DNA from: Pseudomonas viridiflava
Lineage (GTDB): Bacteria; Pseudomonadota; Gammaproteobacteria; Pseudomonadales; Pseudomonadaceae
Length of the DNA: 64,000 bases
Direction: 5' to 3'
Assembly: GCF_900573885.1 (NCBI RefSeq)
Contig: NZ_UPSE01000565.1
Coordinates: 124,001 to 188,000 of the forward strand
Shown here: in pieces, positions 32,291 through 40,305 of the stretch
How the letters are laid out: every line of letters begins with the position of its first letter
Numbering within the stretch: position 1 is the stretch's first letter
Translations under genes and position numbers: made by a program
The notes under the pieces: generated by a model
What the model was told of the DNA's origin: nothing
Database searches by the model: none
The model's input: only the letters and a program-made list of their open reading frames with translations

Positions 32291-34656
32291 CAACCCGTCA
32301 GCGCCTCGTGTTTGGTGCAGCTCCAGCGTTCGATGCAGGCCAGCAACTCGCCACTGCCCACCGGCTTGAGCAGCACCGCATCGAAACGATCGGTCGCGCC
32401 AGCCGGCGGTCTGGCCGGAGACGCCGAATACAGCAAGGCCGGCAGTTGCGGATAACGCTCGCGCACTTTGGCCAGCAGCGCCCAGCCGTCCATGCCGGGC
32501 ATGTTCTGGTCGCTGATCAACAGGCAGTACGGCGCTTTTGCAAGGTAGTCCAAGGCGCTGGGACCATCGGCGGCCACGTCCACATCGAAGTTGTAACCCG
32601 AGAGCAGGTCGAACAGCGCTTCGCGGTTATGGGCCACATCATCGACAACAAGAATGCGCCGCTCGCTGCCATCGACACTGCCGCCATGGCTGTCGAGCAG
32701 GCCGCTCTCCAGTTCGTCTTCGGCGGCCAGTTCCAGACTGAGGTCAAAGGTGAAGCGGCTGCCGACGCCTTCCGGGGCGTCCAGCTTGAGCTCCGAGCCC
32801 ATGTACAGCAGCAGCTGGCTGACGATGGAAAGGCCGAGCCCGGTGCCCTGGAATTGCGCGGCATTGCGGCCCCGGCGGAACGGCAGCAGCAGGTGCTCGC
32901 GCTCGTCCGGGTGGATGCCGATGCCGGTGTCGCTCACGGCAAAGCGCAGCACGGCGCTGCCGCCTTCAACACGCAGGCACTCGACGTCAAAACGAATGTC
33001 GCCGTCGTGGGTGAACTTGGCGGCGTTGCTCAGCAGATTGATCAACACCTGACGCAGGCGCTGGTAATCGGCGCGCACCAGCGGCGGCAGGTCGGCGCCG
33101 AGGTGGCAGGTGAAGCCGTTGCGTTGTCGCCCGGCGAGGAACGCCGCTTCGTCTTCTATTTCGCGCAGAAAACCGTAGAGGTAACCCGGCGCCAGGGTCA
33201 GCTCCATTTGCTGCAATTCACTGCGGGAGAATTCCAGCAACTCGTCGATCATTTCCAGTTGCTGGCGGGCGTGGCGCTCGATCTTGCGCGGGTAGTCGCG
33301 CGACTCGCCGCCCTGCAGCAGGCGCGCGTAATCAATGATGCCCACCAGCGGCGAGCGCAGGTCGTGGCTGATGCGCGCCATCAGCGAACTACGCGCTTGC
33401 AGAGATTCGCGCAACTGGCGGGTGCGCCGCTCTACGGTGCTTTCCAGGCGCTCGTGCTCGGCCTGGCGCTGGTTGTCGAGATCGGTCAACGCGCGGTTTT
33501 CCCGGCGGCGGCTGAGGATCACTTCCGTGATCAGCGTGCACACCAGCAGCACCACGCCAGGCAAGGTGGACGACAGGCTGAGAAAGGCATCGCGTGATTG
33601 CCCGGGGAGCACGTCGTTGAGCGAGAGCACGTAGCGCACCACAAATTGCACGGTGTACAGGGCCGGTACCGCGTAGGCCATCCAGCGCAAACGCACGCCT
33701 TGGCGCCAGGCGGCAAACAGCGTGGCCGGCAGCAGCGCGTAGATGCCGACGCGCACCACCCACTCGACGAAGATTCGTCCGTCCGGGCGGGCCACAAACC
33801 AGTCCCAGGCATAACCGGCCAGATACGCCACCAGCAGCAGGTTGAACAGATGGCGCCACACCACCGGCAGCCGGCGCACTTCCAGCAACAGCCGCGCATA
33901 GCCCAGCAGGCAGATAAACGAGAGGATGCTGATCAGCGTGGTGATTTCCAGCGACCAGCGCAGCAGGCTGGGCCAGATCACCAGATAGCCGTTGATAACG
34001 GCAGTGAGCAGCAGATAAAAACACACCACGGCGGCATGGGCTTGCAGCAGCCGCGAGCCCAGAATCCAGCCGACGATCAGGCTGAACGGCACAATCAGCA
34101 GCACAATGCCCAACGTCACGCCGTCGGCCAGATACACCGACTGGCGCTGCTCAAGCAAGGCGTCGTCGGTCCACAGCGTTGGCGCCAGAATAAACAGCGA
34201 CGGGCCGGTGACCCGAACCAGCACCGTGCCCTGCTCGCCCGCTCCCAGCGCCACGGGGAAACGCGGCTGACGATCGGCCACCGGCCATTGCTCCAGCGGA
34301 TAAGCACTGCCGGCCCGCATGGAAGCGACCTCAGCGCCGCGCTGAACGAACACCTGAATGTCGTGCAAACGCGGGTTGCCGACCGTGAGCCAGCGCTGGC
34401 AGGCGTTCGCGCCGTCGTTGCTGACAGGCAAGCGCAACCAGTAAGCGGCGCGGCCGTACTCACGGACCACGGGCAAGCGTTGCTGGGTGACGAAGGCGTT
34501 GCTGGCTTGCACCTGTTCCAGCGTCAGCGCGGCGCTGGGGTCTTCAAGCAACTGCACGTGGCCGGTCAGATCGGTTTTGCCGGCGCCGCACAGCGGCATG
34601 GCCAGCGAAAGCGACGAGCAGCACAGGCTGATGAGCAGCAGAACCAGGCGAATCAT
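32290..34656 (-). CDS. Hybrid histidine kinase with 7TMR-DISM sensor and C-terminal receiver
   Basis: This 788-residue protein has a signal/first segment, a periplasmic 7TMR-DISM-type domain (about residues 25-165, with YWLRLPVSNDGA), seven membrane segments (about 175-385), a coiled-coil linker and a HisKA dimerisation helix with His431 in RISHDLRSPLVGIIDYAR. The ATPase domain shows NLLSNAAKFTH, DTGIGIHPDE and GTGLGLSIVSQLL. The C-terminal receiver has Asp716 in SDQNMPGMDGW. It should sense a carbohydrate-like or other small ligand in the periplasm. It overlaps the upstream response-regulator gene by 4 bp and the receptor gene by 1 bp. Confidence 0.93.
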   Translation of the reverse strand: MIRLVLLLISLCCSSLSLAMPLCGAGKTDLTGHVQLLEDPSAALTLEQVQASNAFVTQQRLPVVREYGRAAYWLRLPVSNDGANACQRWLTVGNPRLHDIQVFVQRGAEVASMRAGSAYPLEQWPVADRQPRFPVALGAGEQGTVLVRVTGPSLFILAPTLWTDDALLEQRQSVYLADGVTLGIVLLIVPFSLIVGWILGSRLLQAHAAVVCFYLLLTAVINGYLVIWPSLLRWSLEITTLISILSFICLLGYARLLLEVRRLPVVWRHLFNLLLVAYLAGYAWDWFVARPDGRIFVEWVVRVGIYALLPATLFAAWRQGVRLRWMAYAVPALYTVQFVVRYVLSLNDVLPGQSRDAFLSLSSTLPGVVLLVCTLITEVILSRRRENRALTDLDNQRQAEHERLESTVERRTRQLRESLQARSSLMARISHDLRSPLVGIIDYARLLQGGESRDYPRKIERHARQQLEMIDELLEFSRSELQQMELTLAPGYLYGFLREIEDEAAFLAGRQRNGFTCHLGADLPPLVRADYQRLRQVLINLLSNAAKFTHDGDIRFDVECLRVEGGSAVLRFAVSDTGIGIHPDEREHLLLPFRRGRNAAQFQGTGLGLSIVSQLLLYMGSELKLDAPEGVGSRFTFDLSLELAAEDELESGLLDSHGGSVDGSERRILVVDDVAHNREALFDLLSGYNFDVDVAADGPSALDYLAKAPYCLLISDQNMPGMDGWALLAKVRERYPQLPALLYSASPARPPAGATDRFDAVLLKPVGSGELLACIERWSCTKHEALTG

Positions 34657-35435
34657 TGTGCAGGTGGCACCGAGTCCTGCATTTGCTGGCGGAATTGGCT
34701 GGGCGTGATGCCCTGGCGTTCACGAAATGCAGTGGTGAAGTTACAGGCGCTGCGAAAACCCACCAGCTCGGCAATGTCTTGCATGCTCATGGCGCTGTCA
34801 GCCAGCAACTCCTGAGCACGGCGGATGCGCGCGTCGCGCACATAGGCGAATACGGTGGTGCCCAGGTGCTCGCGAAAAATCGCCGACAGGCGTTTGTCAT
34901 GGGTGCCGACCTTGCGCGCCAGGTCGGCCAGGCTCGGCAACTCATCAAGGCTCTGGCCGATCAGGCGCATGGCAGCGCGCAGGATCAGTTCGTCGGGCGA
35001 AGAGGATTCAGCCGGCGAATGACTGGGCATAACCGCCGCCTCACGCCACGCCAGTTGCAAGTGAATGCGCATGCGCGCCAGCACTTCCTGCGGCTCGCAT
35101 GACTTGAGCACGTAATCGACACCGCCCAGCGACAAGCCCTCCAGGCGCTCTTCAAGCGAACCGGCGGAGGTCAGGTAAATGATCGGCACGCGCTGGGTGG
35201 CCGGTGCTTCACGTAGCAGACGGCCGAGGGTGAAACCGTCCATTTGCGGCATGCGCACGTCGAGCAGAATCAGATCCGGTCGCAACGCCAGGGCGCGTTG
35301 ATAGCCTTGCCGGGCATCGGTGGCCAGGGACAGGCGCCAGGGCTGGGCACGCAGCAGCGTGAGGATCGAGCGGATGTCTTCCGGCACATCATCGATCACC
35401 AAAATCTGCGGCACATAACTCGCCGGCATGTTCAT
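34653..35435 (-). CDS. Response regulator with AraC-type output
   Basis: The 260-residue protein has an N-terminal receiver (acidic pair Asp15/Asp16, phospho-acceptor Asp59 in LILLDVRMPQMDG, conserved Lys in YVLKS) and a C-terminal double HTH of the AraC family (about 155-255), with SMSMQDIAELVGFRSACNFTTAFRERQGITPSQFR-type spacing. It is the first gene of the regulator/kinase/receptor unit and overlaps the kinase gene by 4 bp. Phosphorylation by the kinase probably switches on the receptor or a remote nutrient pathway. It is divergent from the LysR gene, with 133 bp between. Confidence 0.92.
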   Translation of the reverse strand: MNMPASYVPQILVIDDVPEDIRSILTLLRAQPWRLSLATDARQGYQRALALRPDLILLDVRMPQMDGFTLGRLLREAPATQRVPIIYLTSAGSLEERLEGLSLGGVDYVLKSCEPQEVLARMRIHLQLAWREAAVMPSHSPAESSSPDELILRAAMRLIGQSLDELPSLADLARKVGTHDKRLSAIFREHLGTTVFAYVRDARIRRAQELLADSAMSMQDIAELVGFRSACNFTTAFRERQGITPSQFRQQMQDSVPPAQ

Positions 35436-35568
35436 GTTTGCCCATCCCCCTGCTGCGCACTTCGCCCTGATTTGGGCAGCGTCCCCGCATTCAAAAGCCC
35501 CACCCGTGGATTCAAAGGTGGGTGGCTGGCGGGGTCGCTACGATAGCGCAACAAACACAGGGGGAAAC

Positions 35569-36522
35569 ATGCCCAAGCTCGCGAAATCCGACAACCAACC
35601 GTTGTTCAGGCAGCAACCCAAAGCTGTTACCCACGCCAACCTGTTGGGTGATCTGTACTGGTATGTGTGCGTGATCGAAGCGGGCGGCTTTTCCGCTGCG
35701 GCCGAACAGACCGGCGTGGGCAAATCCAGCCTCAGCCGGCGCATCGCCCAACTGGAGCGCCAGCTCAATGCGCAACTGCTCAACCGCAGCGCGCGCCTGT
35801 GCACCATGACCACCATTGGCGAGCAGGTGTACCGCCATGCGCTGGACATGGTCGCCGCACTGGACGCCGTGCTGCTGAGCGCACAGGAATCGGCCACGCT
35901 GCCGGCCGGCTTGCTCAAACTGGCCGTGCCCAGCGCCTTGGCCGACTGGGCATTGCTGACCATGGCCAGCTTCCAGCGCCGCCACCCCGACGTGCAATTC
36001 GCCCTGGGCGTTGAAGACGGCCCCATAGACCTTGGCGCCAAACGCCTCGACCTGGCGCTGACCCTCGGTGCCGTCTCGACCACAAGCAGCTCCATGGTGG
36101 CGCGCGAGCTGGCCAAACTGCACATGGCCATCGTCGCCAGCCCGGCGATGCTCAAGCAGCTGGGCCACCCGAAAAAACTGGCCACCGTAAACGATCAGCA
36201 ATTGATCACCTCCGGCAGCGCCGCCCTGCCCGACCCCTGGCAACTGGCCTACGACACCCGCCGCATCAGCCACCCGGCGCTTGTGGTGGAATCGGCGCAA
36301 ACCGCCTTGAAAGCGGCGTGCGCCGGTCTGGGCGTGGCCTACCTGCCGCTGCACACCTGCCAGCCGGACCTGGCAGCGCAGCGATTGGAACTGGCGTGCC
36401 CGAACGAAGCCGTTGGCGTGGTGACCTTGCAGGCACTGACGTTGCCGCACAAAGGCATTTCTTCGGCGACGCGGCATTTTATTGAGCATGTGAAGCAGGA
36501 ATTGCAGGGGGCGGGGATTTGA
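35569..36522 (+). CDS. LysR-family regulator
   Basis: This 317-residue protein has a 27-residue leader, then a LysR HTH (NLLGDLYWYVCVIEAGGFSAAAEQTGVGKSSLSRRIAQLERQLN) and an effector domain with PAGLLKLAVPSALADWALLTMASFQRRHPDVQF. It starts at 35569 after GGGGGAAAC; an upstream frame is open but lacks a site. It is divergent from the response regulator gene. Its target is not evident, as the next genes are repeats and a small protein. Confidence 0.88.
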   Translation: MPKLAKSDNQPLFRQQPKAVTHANLLGDLYWYVCVIEAGGFSAAAEQTGVGKSSLSRRIAQLERQLNAQLLNRSARLCTMTTIGEQVYRHALDMVAALDAVLLSAQESATLPAGLLKLAVPSALADWALLTMASFQRRHPDVQFALGVEDGPIDLGAKRLDLALTLGAVSTTSSSMVARELAKLHMAIVASPAMLKQLGHPKKLATVNDQQLITSGSAALPDPWQLAYDTRRISHPALVVESAQTALKAACAGLGVAYLPLHTCQPDLAAQRLELACPNEAVGVVTLQALTLPHKGISSATRHFIEHVKQELQGAGI

Positions 36523-36542
36523 GATTCAGATTCCGCGATCCC

Positions 36543-36625
36543 GTAGGAGCCACCTTGGTGGCGAACCCCTGAAAAAGGAATTCTCGGTCTTCGTTTGCAG
36601 GATTCGCCACCAAGGTGGCTCCTAC
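36543..36625. repeat. REPIN (inverted pair of GTAGGAGC-type REP sequences)
   Basis: The left REP at 36543-36565 begins GTAGGAGCCACCTTGGTGG and the right REP at 36603-36625 is its exact reverse complement over 23 bp, with a 37-bp spacer. The GTAGGAGC core is the REP family of fluorescent pseudomonads, which is moved by a RAYT transposase. None is in the window. A single REP of the same type is at 54653-54675. Confidence 0.9.
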
Positions 36626-36653
36626 AAAAGCAGGTTTTGCGTCTGCCGCCAAA

Positions 36654-36774
36654 GGCCCCTCTCCCGCCCTTCGGGCACCCTCTCCCGCGAGCGGGCGAGG
36701 GGAATATTCAGCCACCGCGTTCGGCTTGGCTCCCTTCTGCCCGCTTGCGGGAGAGGGGCTGGGGGAGAGGGTTT
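36654..36774. repeat. Dispersed copy of the 18480-18890 hairpin repeat
   Basis: This stretch reproduces GGCCCCTCTCCCGCCCTTCGG, the inner CTCTCCCGCGAGCGGGCGAG, GCCACCGCGTTCGGCTT and closing GGGAGAGGGGCTGGGGGAGA of the tandem copies, with an AATATT in the linker in place of the TTTGGT of those copies. It follows the REPIN immediately. Confidence 0.85.
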
Positions 36775-36957
36775 TGCGTTTGCCGTCCAAAGTCCCTCTC
36801 CAGCCCTCGTTCGCACTCTTCACTTACCAAGCCAATCTATTACTACTCGATCTCTCGCGGTTTGTTACTCATTTCCCCCGCATTGAAAGCCTCGGTCCTT
36901 AGCATCCGCCCGCCACAGCCGACTTTCCCATTCCCCTCTCAGGCTTAAAGTCCGTTA

Positions 36958-37186
36958 TCGCTGAATTTCAGCGAAGCCGGTTTGGTCGCCGGGATACCGA
37001 AAGTAAAGGCGTCGGCTATAACGGCAAGGCGGTTCTAACGTCTGCTTTATGGCAGCTGTGCGCGGGACACCTTCGGGTGTGCCGGGTTCTTTCGGTAACC
37101 GGTCGACCAACCTGCGCACCGCTGCCTCCTTGTTGCTTGGTCGCGATAGAGGGGTGGTTCCTCAAACCATACCGAGAGCTACCACT
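36958..37186 (+). promoter_or_regulatory. Highly structured 5' leader of the DUF3077-like gene
   Basis: The 230 bp before the small gene contain nested base-pairing. GGCAGCTGTGCGC (37051-37063) pairs with GCGCACCGCTGCC (37114-37126) with a single mismatch. Inside this sit a UUCG-capped hairpin (37063-37086, GACACCTTCGGGTGT core) and a second hairpin with GGTT/AACC (37085-37100). Upstream is a perfect CGCTGAATTTCAGCG palindrome near 36960. This is the pattern of a structured RNA domain such as an attenuator or ligand-binding leader. From memory, similar leaders precede related small genes in other pseudomonads, but I could not check. Confidence 0.55.
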
Positions 37187-37447
37187 ATGAGCACATCTAC
37201 CGCCGTAACCACCCGCCACCGCTTCGATTTTATGTACGACCTCCCGCTATTTTCCGTTAACGAAGAAGTACCCGTCCAAGAAGCCCTCGAACGCGCGGCA
37301 GATTTGATGATGTATGTCGAAGCGCTGGCCGCTGCCGATGCCTTTATCAACAAAAGCCTTGAGTCCGCCATCGTCCAGACGATGAGCGAAATGGCCAAGG
37401 CATTGGTTCGTTCCACCAAGCAGGATGGGGCCGAAGCTGCGTCTTGA
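37187..37447 (+). CDS. Small DUF3077-like protein
   Basis: This 86-residue protein has an N-terminal variable part (MSTSTAVTTRHRFDFMYDLP), then LFSVNEEVPVQEALERAADLMMYVEALAAADAF, which resembles the DUF3077 helical motif of small Pseudomonas proteins, and a C-terminal helix. It is soluble, probably cytoplasmic, of unknown function. It has a long structured leader and its own terminator at 37471-37495, so it is an independent unit. Confidence 0.6.
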   Translation: MSTSTAVTTRHRFDFMYDLPLFSVNEEVPVQEALERAADLMMYVEALAAADAFINKSLESAIVQTMSEMAKALVRSTKQDGAEAAS

Positions 37448-37470
37448 GGAATGGTTAGCCGAGTGTGAGA

Positions 37471-37495
37471 AGGCGCCCATAAAGGGCACCTTTTT
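37471..37495 (+). terminator. Intrinsic terminator after DUF3077-like gene
   Basis: AGGCGCCC and GGGCACCT pair (one mismatch) around a 5-base loop and run into TTTTT at 37491-37495, 24 bp after the stop codon. Confidence 0.75.
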
Positions 37496-37512
37496 GTGAA
37501 CGCAAGCAAGGG

Positions 37513-37545
37513 CGTAGGTTGGGTTGAGCGAAGCGAAGCCCAACA
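37513..37545. repeat. Short intergenic hairpin (GTAGGTTGGGTTGAGC family)
   Basis: GTTGGG pairs with CCCAAC around GAGCGAAGCGAAG. It is a common bacterial intergenic repeat as I recall it and sits just before a partial copy of the GC-rich repeat family. Confidence 0.5.
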
Positions 37546-37553
37546 AAAGGCAA

Positions 37554-37623
37554 AGGCCCCTCTCCCGCCCTTCGGGCACCCTCTCCCGCTAGCGGGCGAG
37601 GGGAATATTCGGCCGCCGCGTTC
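37554..37623. repeat. Partial copy of the 18480-18890 hairpin repeat
   Basis: This reproduces AGGCCCCTCTCCCGCCCTTCGG, CTCTCCCGCTAGCGGGCGAG and GGGAATATTCGGCCGCCGCGTTC, then stops. The distal arm is absent, so the copy is truncated. The AATATT linker variant links it to the 36654 copy rather than the tandem copies at 18480. Confidence 0.8.
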
Positions 37624-37705
37624 CATTATTGGCCGCCTCACCCAACCACTCCCCACTCTCCCGTTCTAAGATGCTGCCCACACCGTCACAAGGAACGCTG
37701 GCGCC

Positions 37706-39202
37706 ATGCATGCCTCTTTCGAGCCGTTGATTCATGTCGATTGGAAAATCCCGGGAGAGGAGTTGCTGGCGTTGTTTCAGCATTACTACCCGGACCTGCC
37801 GCTCTTCGCCGGCCCTTCCTTTGAAGGCCTGCTCGATGAGCTCAGCAACGAAATGGCGGAAACCTGCCTGAACGCACTGGCGCCTCTGCTGGCGGCGCAG
37901 GGGTATGACGTGTGGAATCTGGACGCCGGCGCCGACGATTACCGCCCGGTAATCGTGCCCACTGCACAGCGCCAGGCGTTCGCCGAGTATTGGCAAAACT
38001 ACTCGGGCGAATTGGGGCTGGCGCCCTTCCTGATCGAGCCGCCCGCTCCCGCCGCGAAAAAGCCGAAAGCCAAACGCAGCAAGCTCAAGTGGTTGCACGA
38101 GGTACACGAGTACCCCGGCCCGACGTATGTCGACGACTCGCAGTTCAGCAACGGCTACGCCGCCATCACTGAAGAAGATGAAGGCCAGTGGCTGTGCTTT
38201 CTGATCGATTACAACCAGTGGCCGCCGGCTGAGCAGGACATGCTGGAGAACCGCAGCGACGAGGTCGACGGCACCGACTTGCGGTTGCTGGAGGCCAGCG
38301 CCGGGCACAGTCTGTGGAAGCGCCGCGCGGTGTCGGGCGCGCACAGTCTCGATGATCGTTATGTGTATGAGCTGCGCCGTGGCGATGATATTCAGCCGTT
38401 TGGCCCGCCGAGCGAGCAATGGCCAGAGTTCGAGATGCCGAGTCTGGTGATGGATGGCGAGGTTTTTGAGCGGCAGCGTATTTACGAGCCCAGCCCTCAC
38501 ACTCGCGTGTGGCGCATTAGCTCGACCCGCAGCGAAGTGATTTTTGAATTCGAGGACGAGCTGACCATTCTGCCGTTCGGGCCCGGTCGCTTGCTGGTGA
38601 TGCAGCACAACGGACCGCTGTGCTGGATCTGGAACCGTCAGACGCGGCAGGTCAGCGAGGGCCAACCGCTGCCTTGCTCTGCGTATCACTTGCGCGCTGC
38701 CAGCGGTTATCTGGGCGAGGACGAGGTGCTGCTGTTCGGCGAGAGCCATCGACAGAACAGCGAGCACAGCGGCTATCAGGAAACGGTGTTGCAGGCCTGG
38801 CGCTTTGATGTGCTGAGCGGCACCGCGCGCAAGGCGCTGCTGGATGGTTTTGGCAGTGAAGTGCGCCAGGAAACGCAGATGCTGACCACCCAGCCCAAAC
38901 ACCCGATCACGCTGCGCACGTTCCATGGCCAGATGCAGGTCGCACGCGGACACGACGACTGGTGGCTGTGGACGTACCGTTCCAGCACGTTTGGTACGCA
39001 CACCTTGGCGTGGTGGTGGAACCAGCGCAGCCATGAGGTGTTGAAACTGACCAGCCGTGACCTGCCGCGCGTAAAACCGCAGATTCGCTATGTGCCGGCG
39101 CAAGACCGCTACCTGGCGTTTGAAACCGACTTTGTGGCACGGCTGCCGGCCTTCGCCGACATGCTCCAGGCCAAGGGCGCCGAAGTGCTGAGCTTCGAAT
39201 AA
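37706..39202 (+). CDS. Hypothetical 498-residue protein
   Basis: This is a soluble, acidic protein with no signal peptide or membrane segment. It begins MHASFEPLIHVDWKIPGEEL and has a lysine-rich linker near residue 125 (AAKKPKAKRSKLKW). The second half is rich in Trp and aromatic residues (LAWWWNQRSHEVL near 435) and could form a beta-propeller-like fold. I do not recognise a family. It ends 8 bp before the convergent M42 peptidase gene. Length and clear codon bias support a real gene. Confidence 0.6.
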   Translation: MHASFEPLIHVDWKIPGEELLALFQHYYPDLPLFAGPSFEGLLDELSNEMAETCLNALAPLLAAQGYDVWNLDAGADDYRPVIVPTAQRQAFAEYWQNYSGELGLAPFLIEPPAPAAKKPKAKRSKLKWLHEVHEYPGPTYVDDSQFSNGYAAITEEDEGQWLCFLIDYNQWPPAEQDMLENRSDEVDGTDLRLLEASAGHSLWKRRAVSGAHSLDDRYVYELRRGDDIQPFGPPSEQWPEFEMPSLVMDGEVFERQRIYEPSPHTRVWRISSTRSEVIFEFEDELTILPFGPGRLLVMQHNGPLCWIWNRQTRQVSEGQPLPCSAYHLRAASGYLGEDEVLLFGESHRQNSEHSGYQETVLQAWRFDVLSGTARKALLDGFGSEVRQETQMLTTQPKHPITLRTFHGQMQVARGHDDWWLWTYRSSTFGTHTLAWWWNQRSHEVLKLTSRDLPRVKPQIRYVPAQDRYLAFETDFVARLPAFADMLQAKGAEVLSFE

Positions 39203-39210
39203 GCCTGGGC

Positions 39211-40296
39211 TTACGAAGCGGCGGGCGCGGTCAGATAGGCCACCAGAGTATCGGCGCACGCGGTGATGGCGCCGTCGAGCACCATTTCGTAGCCGTGGGT
39301 GTTTTCCGTGGGAATGGCCAGGCAGCCGGCTTTCGCAGCGGTGCCCTGCCCCATCACGGCGCTGGCGTCGGAGGCGAAGTCGACCAGCAGCGCGAACTGC
39401 GGCACGTAGCCACAACGCTCAGCGGCGCGCGCCAGGTCGGTGGCCACGCAGCGTGTGTAATAACCCTTTTGATCACCGGTGTTGATGATCGGGTTGACGC
39501 TCAACTCGGTGCCGTATTCGTCGACCACCGGGCCCACTTCGACGGCGATGGCCACCTCGCACGGCAGGCTGCTGGCGGCAAACGCAGCACCGGCGTTGCT
39601 CTCTTCTTCCAGGGTGGTGAACACGAAGTACACCGGACGGCTCAGGTCGCCGCGTCGTGCGGCCAGCGCCTGCGCGGCTTGCAGCACAGCGGCTACGGGC
39701 GCGCGGTCGTCCATGAAGTGGGCGGCGGTCGCGTCGTTTACCCGCCACGGCGTGCGCCAGTGTTTGCTCAGCACCACCCGCACACCGGGCCGTACGCCGA
39801 GCTGTTTGAGGGTGTCGGGCGACTGGCGGGTAATCACGTGCACATCGGCCCATTTCACCGCACCGCTCTGCACGTCTTTGCCTTGCAGCGAGCCGCTGGT
39901 TTCGTGCATGGAGCCGAATGAAAGCACGCCCGGCAGCAAATGGTCGTCAGCAAGAATCTCCACCGGGCACATGCCGAAGTTCACTGGATTGGCGCCACCC
40001 AAGGCGATCACACGCAAGGTGCCGTCGGGCTCGACGCGTTTGACCACCATGGCGATTTCATCCATGTGCGCCATTAACGCGATGCCCTGCTGCGGCGCTT
40101 CGCCAGAGCAGGAATCGGCGCCAATGACGCCGATAACGTTGCCCGCTGCGTCCACCCATATGTCGTCGCAATACGGCCGGAGTTCTTCCAGGCAAATGGC
40201 CCGCACCTCGTCTTCCTGCCCTCCAGGGCCGCGCGCGGCCAGCAGACGCGTGAGCAAGGTTTGCTCGCGTTCAAGAGAGTCAACGTGGTGGCTCAT
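39211..40296 (-). CDS. M42-family metallopeptidase
   Basis: The 361-residue protein has the M42 pattern: LLAARGPGGQEDEVR at the N-terminus, the metal-binding ALMAHMDEIAMVV, then TTLEEESNAGAAF with the catalytic glutamates and LVDFASDASAVMGQGTAAKAGCLAIPTENTHGYEM with late metal ligands. Family enzymes are cobalt or zinc aminopeptidases or deblocking enzymes, usually forming large shell-like oligomers. In pseudomonads a relative cleaves the osmoprotectant NAGGN precursor, but no partner genes for that are adjacent. It lies 9 bp after LigD on the same strand, so it is probably co-transcribed with it. Confidence 0.88.
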   Translation of the reverse strand: MSHHVDSLEREQTLLTRLLAARGPGGQEDEVRAICLEELRPYCDDIWVDAAGNVIGVIGADSCSGEAPQQGIALMAHMDEIAMVVKRVEPDGTLRVIALGGANPVNFGMCPVEILADDHLLPGVLSFGSMHETSGSLQGKDVQSGAVKWADVHVITRQSPDTLKQLGVRPGVRVVLSKHWRTPWRVNDATAAHFMDDRAPVAAVLQAAQALAARRGDLSRPVYFVFTTLEEESNAGAAFAASSLPCEVAIAVEVGPVVDEYGTELSVNPIINTGDQKGYYTRCVATDLARAAERCGYVPQFALLVDFASDASAVMGQGTAAKAGCLAIPTENTHGYEMVLDGAITACADTLVAYLTAPAAS

Positions 40297-40305
40297 GGCA
40301 GTTCC

